Part shown: piece by piece, positions 1 to 8,468 of the stretch
Layout of the letters: every line of letters starts with the position of its first letter
How positions within the stretch are numbered: the first letter of the stretch is position 1
Assembly: GCA_041736155.1 (NCBI GenBank)
Contig: JBGSUL010000018.1
Span: 1-64,000, forward strand
Origin: JANPLN01 sp041736155
GTDB lineage: Bacteria > Bdellovibrionota > Bdellovibrionia > Bdellovibrionales > JAGQZY01
DNA: 64,000 nucleotides
Direction: 5' to 3'
Program-made: the position numbers and the translations under genes
The notes under the pieces: generated by a model
Told to the model about the DNA's origin: nothing
Databases searched by the model: none
Seen by the model: only the letters and a program-made list of their open reading frames with translations

Positions 1-220
1 CGTAAAACTTGGGTAAATGAAGAGTTTTCCAGTTCACCCATTGGGTGATAAATTATCAAATCTATTTTACTTTGCGAACATAGAACCCGCGCGGCTTACG
101 CCGCGTCGGAGAGATTTTCTAAATTCTGATTCAGGATAAAATAAGCAATAGCATTTAAAGATCTGATTCCGTTTATTCAAACCAAAAGAGCCATCTCATT
201 AATAACAAAGTGAGGTGTTT
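1..220. other. Upstream intergenic stretch with a GC-rich hairpin
   Basis: No convincing gene is visible here. A perfect 6-bp stem with a 4-base loop (CGCGGC, TTAC, GCCGCG) lies at 90-105, GC-rich against an AT-rich background. It is not directly followed by a T-run, so it is only terminator-like; the end of an upstream transcript or a dispersed palindromic repeat are both possible. A good Shine-Dalgarno sequence (GTGAGGTG) at 211-217 serves the next gene. Confidence 0.35.
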
Positions 221-562
221 ATGAAATTAAAACGAAGTCAGATCAAAAAAATCACGCAGGACGCTCGAATTTTGCGTCATATGCGTTTAACTCAAAAGCT
301 TTCACTCAATGAGGCTGGTCGCCTTGTAGGTATATCTGGGTCCGCTATTGCTCATATGGAGCAAGGTCGGATGGATATATCAAGAGCGCGGCTTGAAACA
401 TTGGTGAAGGCCCTTGGGTTTTCAATGAGCGACTATCTGGAATACTACGATGGACTTGAGATTCCAAAAAATCTTAGAGACGAATGTATATTGCTATTGC
501 GTCGCTGTGATTTAAGCAAAATTGAAATGTTGCATCCAATTATATCAAGCTTAACAAAATAA
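221..562 (+). CDS. Xre/Cro-type HTH transcriptional regulator
   Basis: Small DNA-binding protein of about 113 residues. The core carries the classic Xre helix-turn-helix: MRLTQKLSLNEAGRLVGIS, followed by AIAHMEQGRMDISRARLETL, which matches the recognition helix and the conserved Q-G-R/E-x-G pattern of the family. The C-terminal 45 residues are alpha-helical and unassigned. The start is taken at the ATG at 221 because the GAGGTG Shine-Dalgarno overlaps the in-frame GTG at 215. It stands alone, with no toxin-like partner in line, so it is more likely a stand-alone regulator or a remnant of a mobile element than one half of a toxin-antitoxin pair. Target genes are unknown. Confidence 0.85.
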   Translation: MKLKRSQIKKITQDARILRHMRLTQKLSLNEAGRLVGISGSAIAHMEQGRMDISRARLETLVKALGFSMSDYLEYYDGLEIPKNLRDECILLLRRCDLSKIEMLHPIISSLTK

Positions 563-733
563 AAAATGGATAAAATATGCAAAAAATCGAAAAACATATA
601 TCGAATAACGAAAATATTAAAAACTCATACCTATCTGTGAAAGAAATTATTCACAAACGATATTTAGATTTCCTTTAAGAATTTTACGCATATCCAAAGT
701 TAAACTGCAATGAACACTCAAAATGATATGTAG

Positions 734-1279
734 TTAATTTGGTCCCGTTAAATACCCTTCTCTGGCTAAGCGTTGACCAATGGCTGAATAAATCTGACTG
801 CCACGTGGAGGAGTGAGAGAGCTTAGTCCATCGACATAACGATTATACATGCAAAATGCTGCTGCAATAAGGACCGTATCATGAATATCCGACTCATCAG
901 CGCCTAGATCTTGAGCCCTTTGTACATCTTGCTGAGTAACAGATCGAGCATCTTTTTGAACCTTCTCAGCAATAATTAACGAAGCTTTTAGTAAATGGCT
1001 AATAGGTGCCTGCTCGTAATTTTCCCAGACTTTTTTAATAAACCCATTTAGTTCAAGGTATGCTTCAACAACAGCACCATGAGATTCAGAACAAAAGATG
1101 CAATTATTAAGATAGGATACATATGATGCTATAACCTCTCGATCAGAACTCGAAAGCTTTGCAGAACTTTTGCGTAAAAGAAATTCAGCAAGTTGGTTGA
1201 GTGGTTGACAGTATTCTGGGTAAGTACTCATTGGGCCAAAAATTCCAGGAAGATCCGTCTTAAACGTAATATGTGGCAT
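734..1279 (-). CDS. AhpD-like carboxymuconolactone decarboxylase-family (peroxidase-related) protein
   Basis: A 181-residue protein of the AhpD/CMD fold. The redox motif is clear: CIFCSESH at about residues 60-67, i.e. the C-x-x-C-x-x-x-H signature of alkylhydroperoxidase D and of the 'uncharacterized peroxidase-related enzymes'. Length fits that subfamily. In AhpD the two cysteines form a thioredoxin-like couple that passes electrons to a peroxidase; here no ahpC or lpd is nearby, so the partner is unknown. It is a single gene on the minus strand with its own gap on both sides. Family assignment is firm; the physiological role is inferred. Confidence 0.82.
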   Translation of the reverse strand: MPHITFKTDLPGIFGPMSTYPEYCQPLNQLAEFLLRKSSAKLSSSDREVIASYVSYLNNCIFCSESHGAVVEAYLELNGFIKKVWENYEQAPISHLLKASLIIAEKVQKDARSVTQQDVQRAQDLGADESDIHDTVLIAAAFCMYNRYVDGLSSLTPPRGSQIYSAIGQRLAREGYLTGPN

Positions 1280-1373
1280 ATGTCTCTCCGTAAAAAAATA
1301 TAAGAACAGCTAAACACGAGGGAATAGAAGCTGTCATTTAAAAATTTATGCTCTCTATCACTGAAAATAAAAA

Positions 1374-1844
1374 TTAAATATTGATGCCCAGCTTAACAAA
1401 ACAATTGGGGCCAAATTCATATGAAAAATCATCCCAACCTGAGGTTATCTCAAAGCCATAAGATATATAGCTCTTTATAGCGGTTTTTCGAGGGAGGGAC
1501 CAAAGTAAATTACATCCCATAGATTTGGCATCACTCAAGCTCTGTGTAAAAAATAAGCGAGATAATGATTGCCCCCTATATTCTGGATCAATCCAAATCC
1601 CTCTGTTCCTATATTCATTTGTAGATGTTAAATGTCCAGAATTCACACCAATTATTTTTTTTCCAAGAACTAACTTATAAAAAACAGGTCTAGCGAACTT
1701 GGCTATCTCTGGATTTTTTCCACCCAGATATTTAATCGTGCTGTATGGACGAATTTCACTTTCTCGATTTGGCCATAATTTATCTTTCCAAACAAGATAT
1801 ATCTCTTCGAAGGAGGTTTGAGTTAATATATACTCAGTGCTCAT
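1374..1844 (-). CDS. GNAT-family N-acetyltransferase
   Basis: A 156-residue protein with the GNAT layout: a beta strand ending in KKIIGVNSGHL, then RNRGIWIDPEYRGQSLSRLF, which is the motif A region (R/Q-x-x-G/S-x-S/A) that binds the acetyl-CoA pyrophosphate, and a late strand LLWSLPRKTAIKSYISYGF typical of motif B. It overlaps the upstream AsnB-like gene by 11 bases, so the two are translationally coupled and probably work on the same product. The acceptor substrate is unknown. Confidence 0.78.
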   Translation of the reverse strand: MSTEYILTQTSFEEIYLVWKDKLWPNRESEIRPYSTIKYLGGKNPEIAKFARPVFYKLVLGKKIIGVNSGHLTSTNEYRNRGIWIDPEYRGQSLSRLFFTQSLSDAKSMGCNLLWSLPRKTAIKSYISYGFEITSGWDDFSYEFGPNCFVKLGINI

Positions 1845-2769
1845 TAACTAATCCCTGATGAGAATTCGTTCCATTAGCTCGCAAAGAGTCTACAAAGTTT
1901 TGATATTCAAAACTAATTCTCTGCCCAGCTCCAGGCAACGAATCTTCCAGAAAACTTCTGTATTTGAAATCTAGATCTGATAGGTATTCGTAGCCGTTAA
2001 ATGGAAGTCGCTCAATTAAATCCGGGAAAGAATGCCCGTATATTTTTGACTTATACTTTTTAATCGACAGTATTTTGTCTCGTCTCGCCTTACCATTGAT
2101 GTAATCTAAAAGAATTGGATGAGTAAAAAAAGAATACATTAATTCTGGGCTATATTGAAGGAATGCAGGAATTCCATGAATATTTTTTTTGAACATGAAT
2201 TTATACAAGCACAAATAGTTTTCATACTCGTGAAAATAAAAATTATTAGTGCATTCCACTCTCTTAATTGCAGAATCTCCACTTCCTAAGACAGGAAATC
2301 CCGGAACTTTATCAATCAACCACATTAGCGTTGAAAACTGAGGGCTAGTACATTTTGTTTGAAGTCCATAATTACGTACTATACTATCCCACTCTTTTTT
2401 TATATTTAAGGTTAAGATCGTGTGATCTACTTTATTGATTTTACAAAACGTTTTCGCCCAATTCAAATCATGTTGATTTTCTAATTCGGAAAACTCAACG
2501 GAAATTGCATTAACTTCCAGATCAGCCAACAAAAATGAACGCAAGACTATTTCACTGTCCATCCCACCACTCAATAAAACATATATTTTTTCATTTGTAG
2601 ACAAAGAAATTTCCCGTGCTGTCTTTATGCACTCATCTCGGAAAGAATTCGCTTGCCTCGAGCAACCACCAAACCCACACCATAAAACCGAGGTTTTTGT
2701 TTCTCTTTCATTATAGAGTGAACCATCATAACCGAATTTAACATGGTTGTTTTGCGTATAATTAAACAT
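1834..2769 (-). CDS. Asparagine synthase-like (PP-loop) ATP pyrophosphatase domain protein
   Basis: A 311-residue protein. The PP-loop SGGMDSE at about residues 66-72 binds and adenylates a carboxylate in the AsnB/ExsB/GMP-synthase superfamily, and a second ATP-site segment GSGDSAIKR lies near residue 160. The N-terminal glutaminase domain of true asparagine synthetase B is missing, so it probably amidates or ligates a small substrate with another nitrogen donor, as in several natural-product or surface-sugar pathways. It forms a leftward set with the preceding Tat-type protein and the downstream GNAT gene. A comparable AsnB-like protein lies at 56.7-57.7 kb. Superfamily is sure; substrate is not known. 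Confidence 0.75.
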   Translation of the reverse strand: MFNYTQNNHVKFGYDGSLYNERETKTSVLWCGFGGCSRQANSFRDECIKTAREISLSTNEKIYVLLSGGMDSEIVLRSFLLADLEVNAISVEFSELENQHDLNWAKTFCKINKVDHTILTLNIKKEWDSIVRNYGLQTKCTSPQFSTLMWLIDKVPGFPVLGSGDSAIKRVECTNNFYFHEYENYLCLYKFMFKKNIHGIPAFLQYSPELMYSFFTHPILLDYINGKARRDKILSIKKYKSKIYGHSFPDLIERLPFNGYEYLSDLDFKYRSFLEDSLPGAGQRISFEYQNFVDSLRANGTNSHQGLVNEH

Positions 2770-2786
2770 AATATCTTTTTTTAAAT

Positions 2787-3209
2787 CTAGAATAAATGAT
2801 TGTTAGTAGACTTATGGACCAAGTTGGTAGATTCTTTAAAATCCCCTCTACACATAAATTCCCATAATTTATTATATAAAAGTGCAAAGAATTTATTTTT
2901 ATATTCTTTAGTTAAAACGGCTGTTTTTTTATCGGACCCAAGCTCTGAAATATCCTTCAACAGCCAACCCCTTTCCCTAAATATTGCATTCAATTCGTAG
3001 GCTGTATTATCAAAATGATCGAGCCAGAAATCGTCAACAGTTTTTTTCTCGCCATTACACTTTTTGGGTATACATATCCATGAAACTTTATACGAAGCGC
3101 CATTATTTCCGTAATCACCCAGGACTGACCAAGCACCTGAGAATAATAACGCCGTAGAAAGAAAAATTCGTCTTGAATAACAGTGACTCTCGTATAACCT
3201 CATAGCCAT
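2787..3209 (-). CDS. Small Tat-signal exported protein of unknown function
   Basis: A 140-residue protein I do not recognise. Its N-terminus shows a twin-arginine pattern, SRRIFLSTALLFSG at about residues 12-25, followed by a hydrophobic stretch and a possible cleavage near SVLGD, so it is likely exported folded through Tat. Two cysteines (in WICIPKKCNG) lie near the start of the mature part. It is 17 bases upstream of the AsnB-like gene on the same strand, so the two probably form one operon. The window's other Tat-type small protein (56.2 kb) also sits beside an AsnB-like gene. Confidence 0.6.
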   Translation of the reverse strand: MAMRLYESHCYSRRIFLSTALLFSGAWSVLGDYGNNGASYKVSWICIPKKCNGEKKTVDDFWLDHFDNTAYELNAIFRERGWLLKDISELGSDKKTAVLTKEYKNKFFALLYNKLWEFMCRGDFKESTNLVHKSTNNHLF

Positions 3210-3242
3210 AATTATATTTTATCATAGAGCTTGCCGTAAACC

Positions 3243-3998
3243 ATGAAATTATTAACTTTGATTCTGCCGTGCTACAACGAGACAAAAAGATTACAAAAAA
3301 ATCTCTATAAATTAAAAAAGATGTGTAGTATCAGTAGCTTAGGAATTATCATAGTTGATGATGGCTCTACAGATTCTTCAGTAGAGCTTATTCGATCACT
3401 TGACGAGTACAGGTGTGGTCGCCTTACCGTTGTAAAACTCAACCAAAGGTTGGGAAAAGCTGAAGCTGTTCGGGTAGGGCTTCTCCATGCCTCTCAAACT
3501 CAAAGTGAATATATTGGTTTTTACGATATTGATTTCGCCGTAAGCTTTCATGAATTTCTAGATATAATTAATCATATTGAATCCAATGACATCAACGCAC
3601 TTTTTGGGTGCAGACCTTTGGCAAATAGACACTGGAGTAGGTTTACTCAAAGTATTATATTTCGATTTTTAATTTCAACTCTGCTGACAAGAGGTGCGGA
3701 AGACCCGCAATGCGGAATCAAGATATTTCGAAACAAATCTCACATAATGAGTATATTTAAAAAAAAATTTATCTGCAAAATACTTTTTGATTTTGAGCTT
3801 ATTATGAGGACCGTTAATTTTTTTTCTGGAAGCAAAATACGTAATTATAAACTATCAACATGGAGGGATGTTTCTGGTTCAACATTAAGATGTCAGATGC
3901 TACCATTCATTTTCCATGATTTAATGCAGATTTTCATATTTTTCATGAGAGTTAAATTATTTCATTCTGTGCGGCATACCCTCAAGAACACTACTTGA
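3243..3998 (+). CDS. Family 2 glycosyltransferase (dolichyl-phosphate glucosyltransferase-like)
   Basis: A 251-residue GT-A enzyme. The N-terminus LTLILPCYNETKRL and the strand IIIVDDGSTDSS are the nucleotide-sugar binding elements of GT2; YDIDFA near residue 97 fills the place of the DXD metal site. The middle (PQCGIKIF) resembles polyprenyl-phosphate-glycosyltransferases that act on undecaprenyl phosphate at the inner face of the membrane. A hydrophobic C-terminal helix may hold it to the membrane. It starts divergently from the Tat-type gene and overlaps the next gene tail-to-tail by 42 bases. The sugar is unknown. Confidence 0.85.
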   Translation: MKLLTLILPCYNETKRLQKNLYKLKKMCSISSLGIIIVDDGSTDSSVELIRSLDEYRCGRLTVVKLNQRLGKAEAVRVGLLHASQTQSEYIGFYDIDFAVSFHEFLDIINHIESNDINALFGCRPLANRHWSRFTQSIIFRFLISTLLTRGAEDPQCGIKIFRNKSHIMSIFKKKFICKILFDFELIMRTVNFFSGSKIRNYKLSTWRDVSGSTLRCQMLPFIFHDLMQIFIFFMRVKLFHSVRHTLKNTT

Positions 3999-5012
3999 GG
4001 TTACTATCCGATATCTAAAATTTTTTTGTAGATCTTTAATATTATCAACTCCACAATAGGTAAGGCCCGACCGTATACCACCAACCAGATCATGGATAAT
4101 TTGATCTTCATCCTCTCTATATTCAACATGGGCACTAATGCCCTCGGGCGTTCTCCACCTAGGAACTTCACCAAACCAACTCATTTGAGTTTCTTGACTG
4201 TCTAGGCCTCTGTAAATTTTCGACTTATTACCATTAAGCTCAACGACATTCCCTGGAGTTGGTCTTGTACCAGCTAAAAGGCTTCCAACCATAACAAAAT
4301 CAGCTCCAAATGCGAGTGCTTTTACCACATCTGCCGGACTTCGTATGCCACCATCAGCAACGATAGAACATTTTAGTTTTGAACATTCTTTTATTGCAGT
4401 TATATTGGAAACTCCAAATCCAGTCTTAACTCTTGTAGTACACACACTGCCGCCTCCAATCCCGACTTTAACAATATCAGCCCCGTAGTCATACAAATAA
4501 CTAGCCCCACTAAACGTAGCAACATTCCCAGCCATTATGAAAATATCACTATATCTCTTTTTCAACTCCACCAAAGTGGGACCCATATCACTTGAATCAC
4601 CATGAGCAATATCTAGATTAAAGAACTTAGCTCCAGCTTCGTAAAGCCCCTCAGCCCTCTTTAACCCTTTTTCATTGCATCCAATGGAAACAAAACAAGT
4701 ACCACTTACCTTTTTAAATTCCTCCACATTAGCTTTTATTGACATCAGCCGATGCAAAGCGCCAATTCCGCCTTGAGATGACATAAAATCAGCCATTTCA
4801 GAGCCAGTAATCATATCCATATTTGCTGAAATTATAGGCAAGCTGAGTGAGAATTTTCCAGATTTGTCTGTACTACTTATTTTCACATTTTGCCTAGAAC
4901 CATTTACGTTATGGCCAGGCACCAACAGTACATCGTCATATGTAAGCCCCATTCCTAGAAGCTTTTGATCAAAACCTAAAATGTTTTTAAATTTGTCAAT
5001 GAGTGTAAACAT
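3957..5012 (-). CDS. guaC: GMP reductase / IMP dehydrogenase family protein, probably GMP reductase
   Basis: A 351-residue TIM-barrel enzyme. It opens with LTYDDVLLVPGH, has the SANMDMITGSEMA segment, the GNVATF strand, and the catalytic loop GIGGGSVCTTRVKTGFG with the nucleophilic cysteine. It lacks the two CBS domains inserted in most IMP dehydrogenases and its length matches GMP reductases (about 345 residues), which turn GMP to IMP with NADPH. The loop has GIGGGS where GIGPGS is usual. The C-terminal part (MVGSLLAGTRPTPGN) looks as much like IMPDH, so the reaction direction is not settled. It overlaps the GT2 gene 3' end. Confidence 0.75.
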   Translation of the reverse strand: MFTLIDKFKNILGFDQKLLGMGLTYDDVLLVPGHNVNGSRQNVKISSTDKSGKFSLSLPIISANMDMITGSEMADFMSSQGGIGALHRLMSIKANVEEFKKVSGTCFVSIGCNEKGLKRAEGLYEAGAKFFNLDIAHGDSSDMGPTLVELKKRYSDIFIMAGNVATFSGASYLYDYGADIVKVGIGGGSVCTTRVKTGFGVSNITAIKECSKLKCSIVADGGIRSPADVVKALAFGADFVMVGSLLAGTRPTPGNVVELNGNKSKIYRGLDSQETQMSWFGEVPRWRTPEGISAHVEYREDEDQIIHDLVGGIRSGLTYCGVDNIKDLQKNFRYRIVTSSSVLEGMPHRMK

Positions 5013-5058
5013 AAGAAAAAATTGTTATATTCCCGTTAATCTATATCCTTAGAAAAAC

Positions 5059-5805
5059 ATGGATCACTTTGAAAAACAAACATATAAATCACAAACTACC
5101 TCAATTGGAGCATTCGAAACTGTTGGCATTTGGCATCAAATAAGAGCCGATTTTTTATTAGATTGCGTGATGAAATTTAAAAATCCGAACAGAAATTATT
5201 CAGTGTTAGATATTGGATCTGGAAACGCGTATTTTGCTACGGTCGCAAGTAAATACACAAAGTGGAACTTTACTTGCGTTGACCCTGCTTATCTTGCCAG
5301 TCCAGGACAAATTAAAACTATAAAGTTCTCAAATTCAATACCAACTGAAAAATTTGATTTAATTTTTGTACTCGATGTTTTAGAGCATATTGAGGATGAG
5401 GATAGCTTACTTTCACTTCTTGATGACCTAATGAAGCAGGACAGCTTGTTAGTTATAACAGTTCCACTTTGGCCAAATCTTAAAGGTATCCATGATAAAA
5501 TTCTCGGTCATCACAGAAGATATAATGAAACAGAAGTTAAAAATATTTTTTCTAAAAAAAATTTAAACTGTTGTTTTCAATCACAATTCTTCTTATTTCC
5601 ATTGATTTTTAGATGCCTTGAAAAAATATTTAACTTCTATAAGAGTCAAGAATTGAACTCTTTTACAAAATTTAAAATTATCCTAAACATAGACATCTTC
5701 ATTCTATCTTTATTCCTGAAGTTGAATATCAAATATTATGGTCTAAGCTGGGTTGGAATTTACAAAAAAGGCGATATCAAAAATGGAAGTTATACTTTTC
5801 ACTGA
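5059..5805 (+). CDS. SAM-dependent class I methyltransferase
   Basis: A 248-residue Rossmann-fold methyltransferase. Motif I is VLDIGSGNAYFATVAS at about residues 49-64, the acidic SAM-ribose region follows, and FDLIFVLDVLEHIEDE is the post-motif typical of the UbiE/Methyltransf_11-23 group. HDKILGHHRRYNETEV is a pattern common in methyltransferases encoded in sugar or lipid clusters. The C-terminal 70 residues are hydrophobic, suggesting membrane contact. Its 3' end overlaps the start of the radical SAM gene, so the two are probably co-translated. The methyl acceptor is unknown. Confidence 0.82.
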   Translation: MDHFEKQTYKSQTTSIGAFETVGIWHQIRADFLLDCVMKFKNPNRNYSVLDIGSGNAYFATVASKYTKWNFTCVDPAYLASPGQIKTIKFSNSIPTEKFDLIFVLDVLEHIEDEDSLLSLLDDLMKQDSLLVITVPLWPNLKGIHDKILGHHRRYNETEVKNIFSKKNLNCCFQSQFFLFPLIFRCLEKIFNFYKSQELNSFTKFKIILNIDIFILSLFLKLNIKYYGLSWVGIYKKGDIKNGSYTFH

Positions 5806-7312
5806 GTGCAATGGCTCTCCCGGATGGGGACGAGATGCTGGTTGCTATATGATTGCGAGCCAATTAAGAAAGAGTGGTTTCACAGTTCAGACAATCGACT
5901 TTTTTAGTTTTATGAACGACTACAAAATGGATTGCATCATAAACAATTTTTTTACCTCAGCTACTATTGCCGTTGGCTTTAGTTCTACCCATTTCTCATC
6001 TTACCTACCGAAGGACTTTGATGGATGGATGTCCTCCGCTAAAAGGACTGAAAAAAATAATGCCTGGAACACATACTTCCCTTTTGCTTCAGAAGAAATG
6101 CAGGCTTACATTGATAAAATGAAGAAGAAATCACCCAACTTAAAAGTCATCGTTGGTGGCCAGAAAGTTGTACAAAAAAGAAAGTTACAGGACAATTATC
6201 TATTTGTAGACTATTGGGTTGAGGGAATGGCTGACAAAAGTATAGTCGCAATCTGCCAGGATCTAATAAAAGGACAACAACTTCCTAAGAAAAGAATTTC
6301 AAGTGAAAAGGACTATCCTCCATTTGAAGAGTTTTCTGAATCGTCTATTCTTTGGGAAAAAAATGATTTTCTATTTGAAAAGGAAGCACTTCCTTTGGAA
6401 ATAGCCAGAGGATGTCCTTTTGCTTGTTCTTTTTGCGATTACAAAAAGAAAAAAAATGGCGAACTCATAAAAAAACCTGAATTTCTAGAAAAAGAACTGA
6501 TCAGAAATTATGAACTTTTTGGAATCAATCATTACATGATTACAGATTTCCTTGTGAACGAATCATTGGAAAAGACTGAAATGGTTTATAACGTTTTTTC
6601 CAAACTTCCATTCAAAGTAGAATGGTCTGGATTTGCGAGATTAGATTTAATCGAAAAATATCCAAAAATGATAGACCTTCTAGCCCAATCTGGAGCTAAA
6701 TCTATAATGTGGGGAATTGAAAGTGTAAGAAAAGAAGTAAGTCGCTATGTTGGCAAGGTGTGTGATCAAGAGAGAATTGAAAGGCTACTTGTAACAATTA
6801 AATCTGCATGGGGAGATTCTATTGTCACAGGATCTGGATTTATTATTGGTTTGCCTAAAGAAACAGAAGAAACAGCCAAGGCGCAACTTGATTGGATCCT
6901 GCAATGCAACAAGTACCTGCATGGTTACGAAGTCACGCCCCTTTTTATCGGTGGTTACACCCCTTCCAAATCAGCATCTATTGATTATTCAAAGATACAG
7001 AAAACGCCCGAGAAATTTGGTTATGAGATTTCAATGATCTCGGGAGTGAATGGTTTCAGTGAAGAATGGACAATCGGTGAAACTGGATTTACCAAGTCAA
7101 AAGCGATCACGATGATTGAAGACTACCAGAACCTACCAAAATGGGAAAACGGTCGGCTGATCGGGACTTATCACAACTACTCGCGCTTGAGAAATCTAGA
7201 CCTTACACATGAAGACATTTTACAATCCTTCGCAGGCAATACAGAATTCATTAATAAGACAAGGACGAACTATTATGAAAAATCTCATCGCTACTTTTCT
7301 CATCTTATCTAG
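5783..7312 (+). CDS. B12-binding-type radical SAM protein
   Basis: About 509 residues from the ATG at 5783 (an in-frame TTG at 5753 would add 10). The N-terminus (CNGSPGWGRDAGCYMIASQL) followed by a Rossmann-like region resembles B12-binding radical SAM proteins, although no DxHxxG cobalamin motif is visible. The radical SAM cluster motif is CPFACSFCDY (C-x3-C-x2-C), binding the 4Fe-4S cluster that splits SAM. Later segments such as IMWGIESVRKEV and GSGFIIGLPKETEET are the usual barrel strands. It overlaps the methyltransferase before it by 23 bases and the LRR gene after it by 38. Substrate unknown. Confidence 0.82.
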   Translation: MEVILFTECNGSPGWGRDAGCYMIASQLRKSGFTVQTIDFFSFMNDYKMDCIINNFFTSATIAVGFSSTHFSSYLPKDFDGWMSSAKRTEKNNAWNTYFPFASEEMQAYIDKMKKKSPNLKVIVGGQKVVQKRKLQDNYLFVDYWVEGMADKSIVAICQDLIKGQQLPKKRISSEKDYPPFEEFSESSILWEKNDFLFEKEALPLEIARGCPFACSFCDYKKKKNGELIKKPEFLEKELIRNYELFGINHYMITDFLVNESLEKTEMVYNVFSKLPFKVEWSGFARLDLIEKYPKMIDLLAQSGAKSIMWGIESVRKEVSRYVGKVCDQERIERLLVTIKSAWGDSIVTGSGFIIGLPKETEETAKAQLDWILQCNKYLHGYEVTPLFIGGYTPSKSASIDYSKIQKTPEKFGYEISMISGVNGFSEEWTIGETGFTKSKAITMIEDYQNLPKWENGRLIGTYHNYSRLRNLDLTHEDILQSFAGNTEFINKTRTNYYEKSHRYFSHLI

Positions 7313-8468
7313 CTTTTCCCCGATTTGCGCCCATGCCGGGGAAACTGATAATTCTTGTTCTCTTCATCCCACACTCAAAACCGCCCTCAACGTCAACGAT
7401 ACCAATTGCTCAAGCTTCCTCATTGAATCCATCACGAAGGTGGATTTGAGTAGGAAGTCTCTGAAGTCTGTAGATCCCATCTGGTTTCTTAAACTCTCTC
7501 GACTTGAAAAGTTAGATTTAAGAGAAAATGAAATAGCCGATATTCATGGCCTTCTCGAAACGCTCCCACAACTTGAAGAATTACTTCTCGATGGAAATAT
7601 TATTGAGAAAATCGACTTCCCAAAAAACTCTGCAAAAAAATTAAAAGTACTGAGAATAGCTAATAATAAACTCAGGATGATTTCGGGCTCACTCGAGGGG
7701 CTGAACAGACTAGAAGTTCTTGATTTGTACCACAACGACATCGCCCAGCTTGAAGTGCAAAATATTGATTTGCCAAAACTCAAAGAAATTCATTTAGGTT
7801 ATAACTATATTTCCAGATTTCCTGCTTGGATCTGTAAGCTCAAGCAACTCGAACACTTAGATCTGAGTCATAATAAGATTGAAGAAATCCCCTGCGCTCC
7901 CTCGTCTCCCCTTTTGAACCACATGGACCTTTCTTTTAATTTACTTAAAAATTTGGTATTTAAAACAAATTGTCATCATTTAAAGACAATAAAATTATCC
8001 AGCAACTCTATGAGTAATATCCCCGCTTTTTTAAAAGAGTGTAGAAATTTGGAAGAAATCCAAATGGAAGAGAACAAAATAACCACTCTTGAATCATGGG
8101 TTTTTTCATTGAGTCAACTGAAACGCCTCAACGTTTCAAGAAATCAAATTTCATCATTACCGGAATTCAAAGGCTTTGCCAATGTACAGAAAATTGAACT
8201 TCACCACAATCATCTCAAAAGTCTGCCCGTCTCTGTGTGCCATTGGAAGAGCTTACGTGAGTTTGATGGCTATAATAATCAATTTACAAACATGCCCAAC
8301 GAAATATCGTGTTGGAAGAATATCGAAAGAGTGGACTTGTCTTTTAACAGACTTCGCACACTGCCTTTGGATATAGGAAGCTGGAGAAACTTGAAAACTT
8401 TGACAGTCACTGGAAATCCGTTTATACAAATTCCAAAAAACTTGCCGCCGAGATCGTTTATATATTAA
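7275..8468 (+). CDS. Secreted leucine-rich repeat protein
   Basis: About 397 residues. Starting at the ATG at 7275 it has a Sec signal peptide (KNLIATFLILSSFSPICAHA, cut after AHA), with the Shine-Dalgarno AAGGACG just upstream; a longer in-frame reading from 7209 would hide the signal inside the radical SAM coding region and is less likely. Then about 15 repeats of 22-23 residues with the pattern L-x-x-L-x-x-L-x-L-x-x-N-x-I run to the end (for example LEKLDLRENEIADIHG). Such proteins form curved binding surfaces, usually for proteins or surface glycans. No enzymatic or anchoring domain is visible, so it is probably periplasmic or released. Confidence 0.88.
   Translation: MKNLIATFLILSSFSPICAHAGETDNSCSLHPTLKTALNVNDTNCSSFLIESITKVDLSRKSLKSVDPIWFLKLSRLEKLDLRENEIADIHGLLETLPQLEELLLDGNIIEKIDFPKNSAKKLKVLRIANNKLRMISGSLEGLNRLEVLDLYHNDIAQLEVQNIDLPKLKEIHLGYNYISRFPAWICKLKQLEHLDLSHNKIEEIPCAPSSPLLNHMDLSFNLLKNLVFKTNCHHLKTIKLSSNSMSNIPAFLKECRNLEEIQMEENKITTLESWVFSLSQLKRLNVSRNQISSLPEFKGFANVQKIELHHNHLKSLPVSVCHWKSLREFDGYNNQFTNMPNEISCWKNIERVDLSFNRLRTLPLDIGSWRNLKTLTVTGNPFIQIPKNLPPRSFIY

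Noticed and set aside
90..105. GC-rich hairpin as a rho-independent terminator
   Set aside because: No T-run follows the stem on either side at the right distance; kept only as a hairpin.
566..680. Short frames after the Xre gene
   Set aside because: No ribosome site, very A/T-rich random translation.
2800..3000. Rightward frame opposite the Tat-type protein gene
   Set aside because: No ribosome site and antisense to a gene with a clear signal and operon neighbours.
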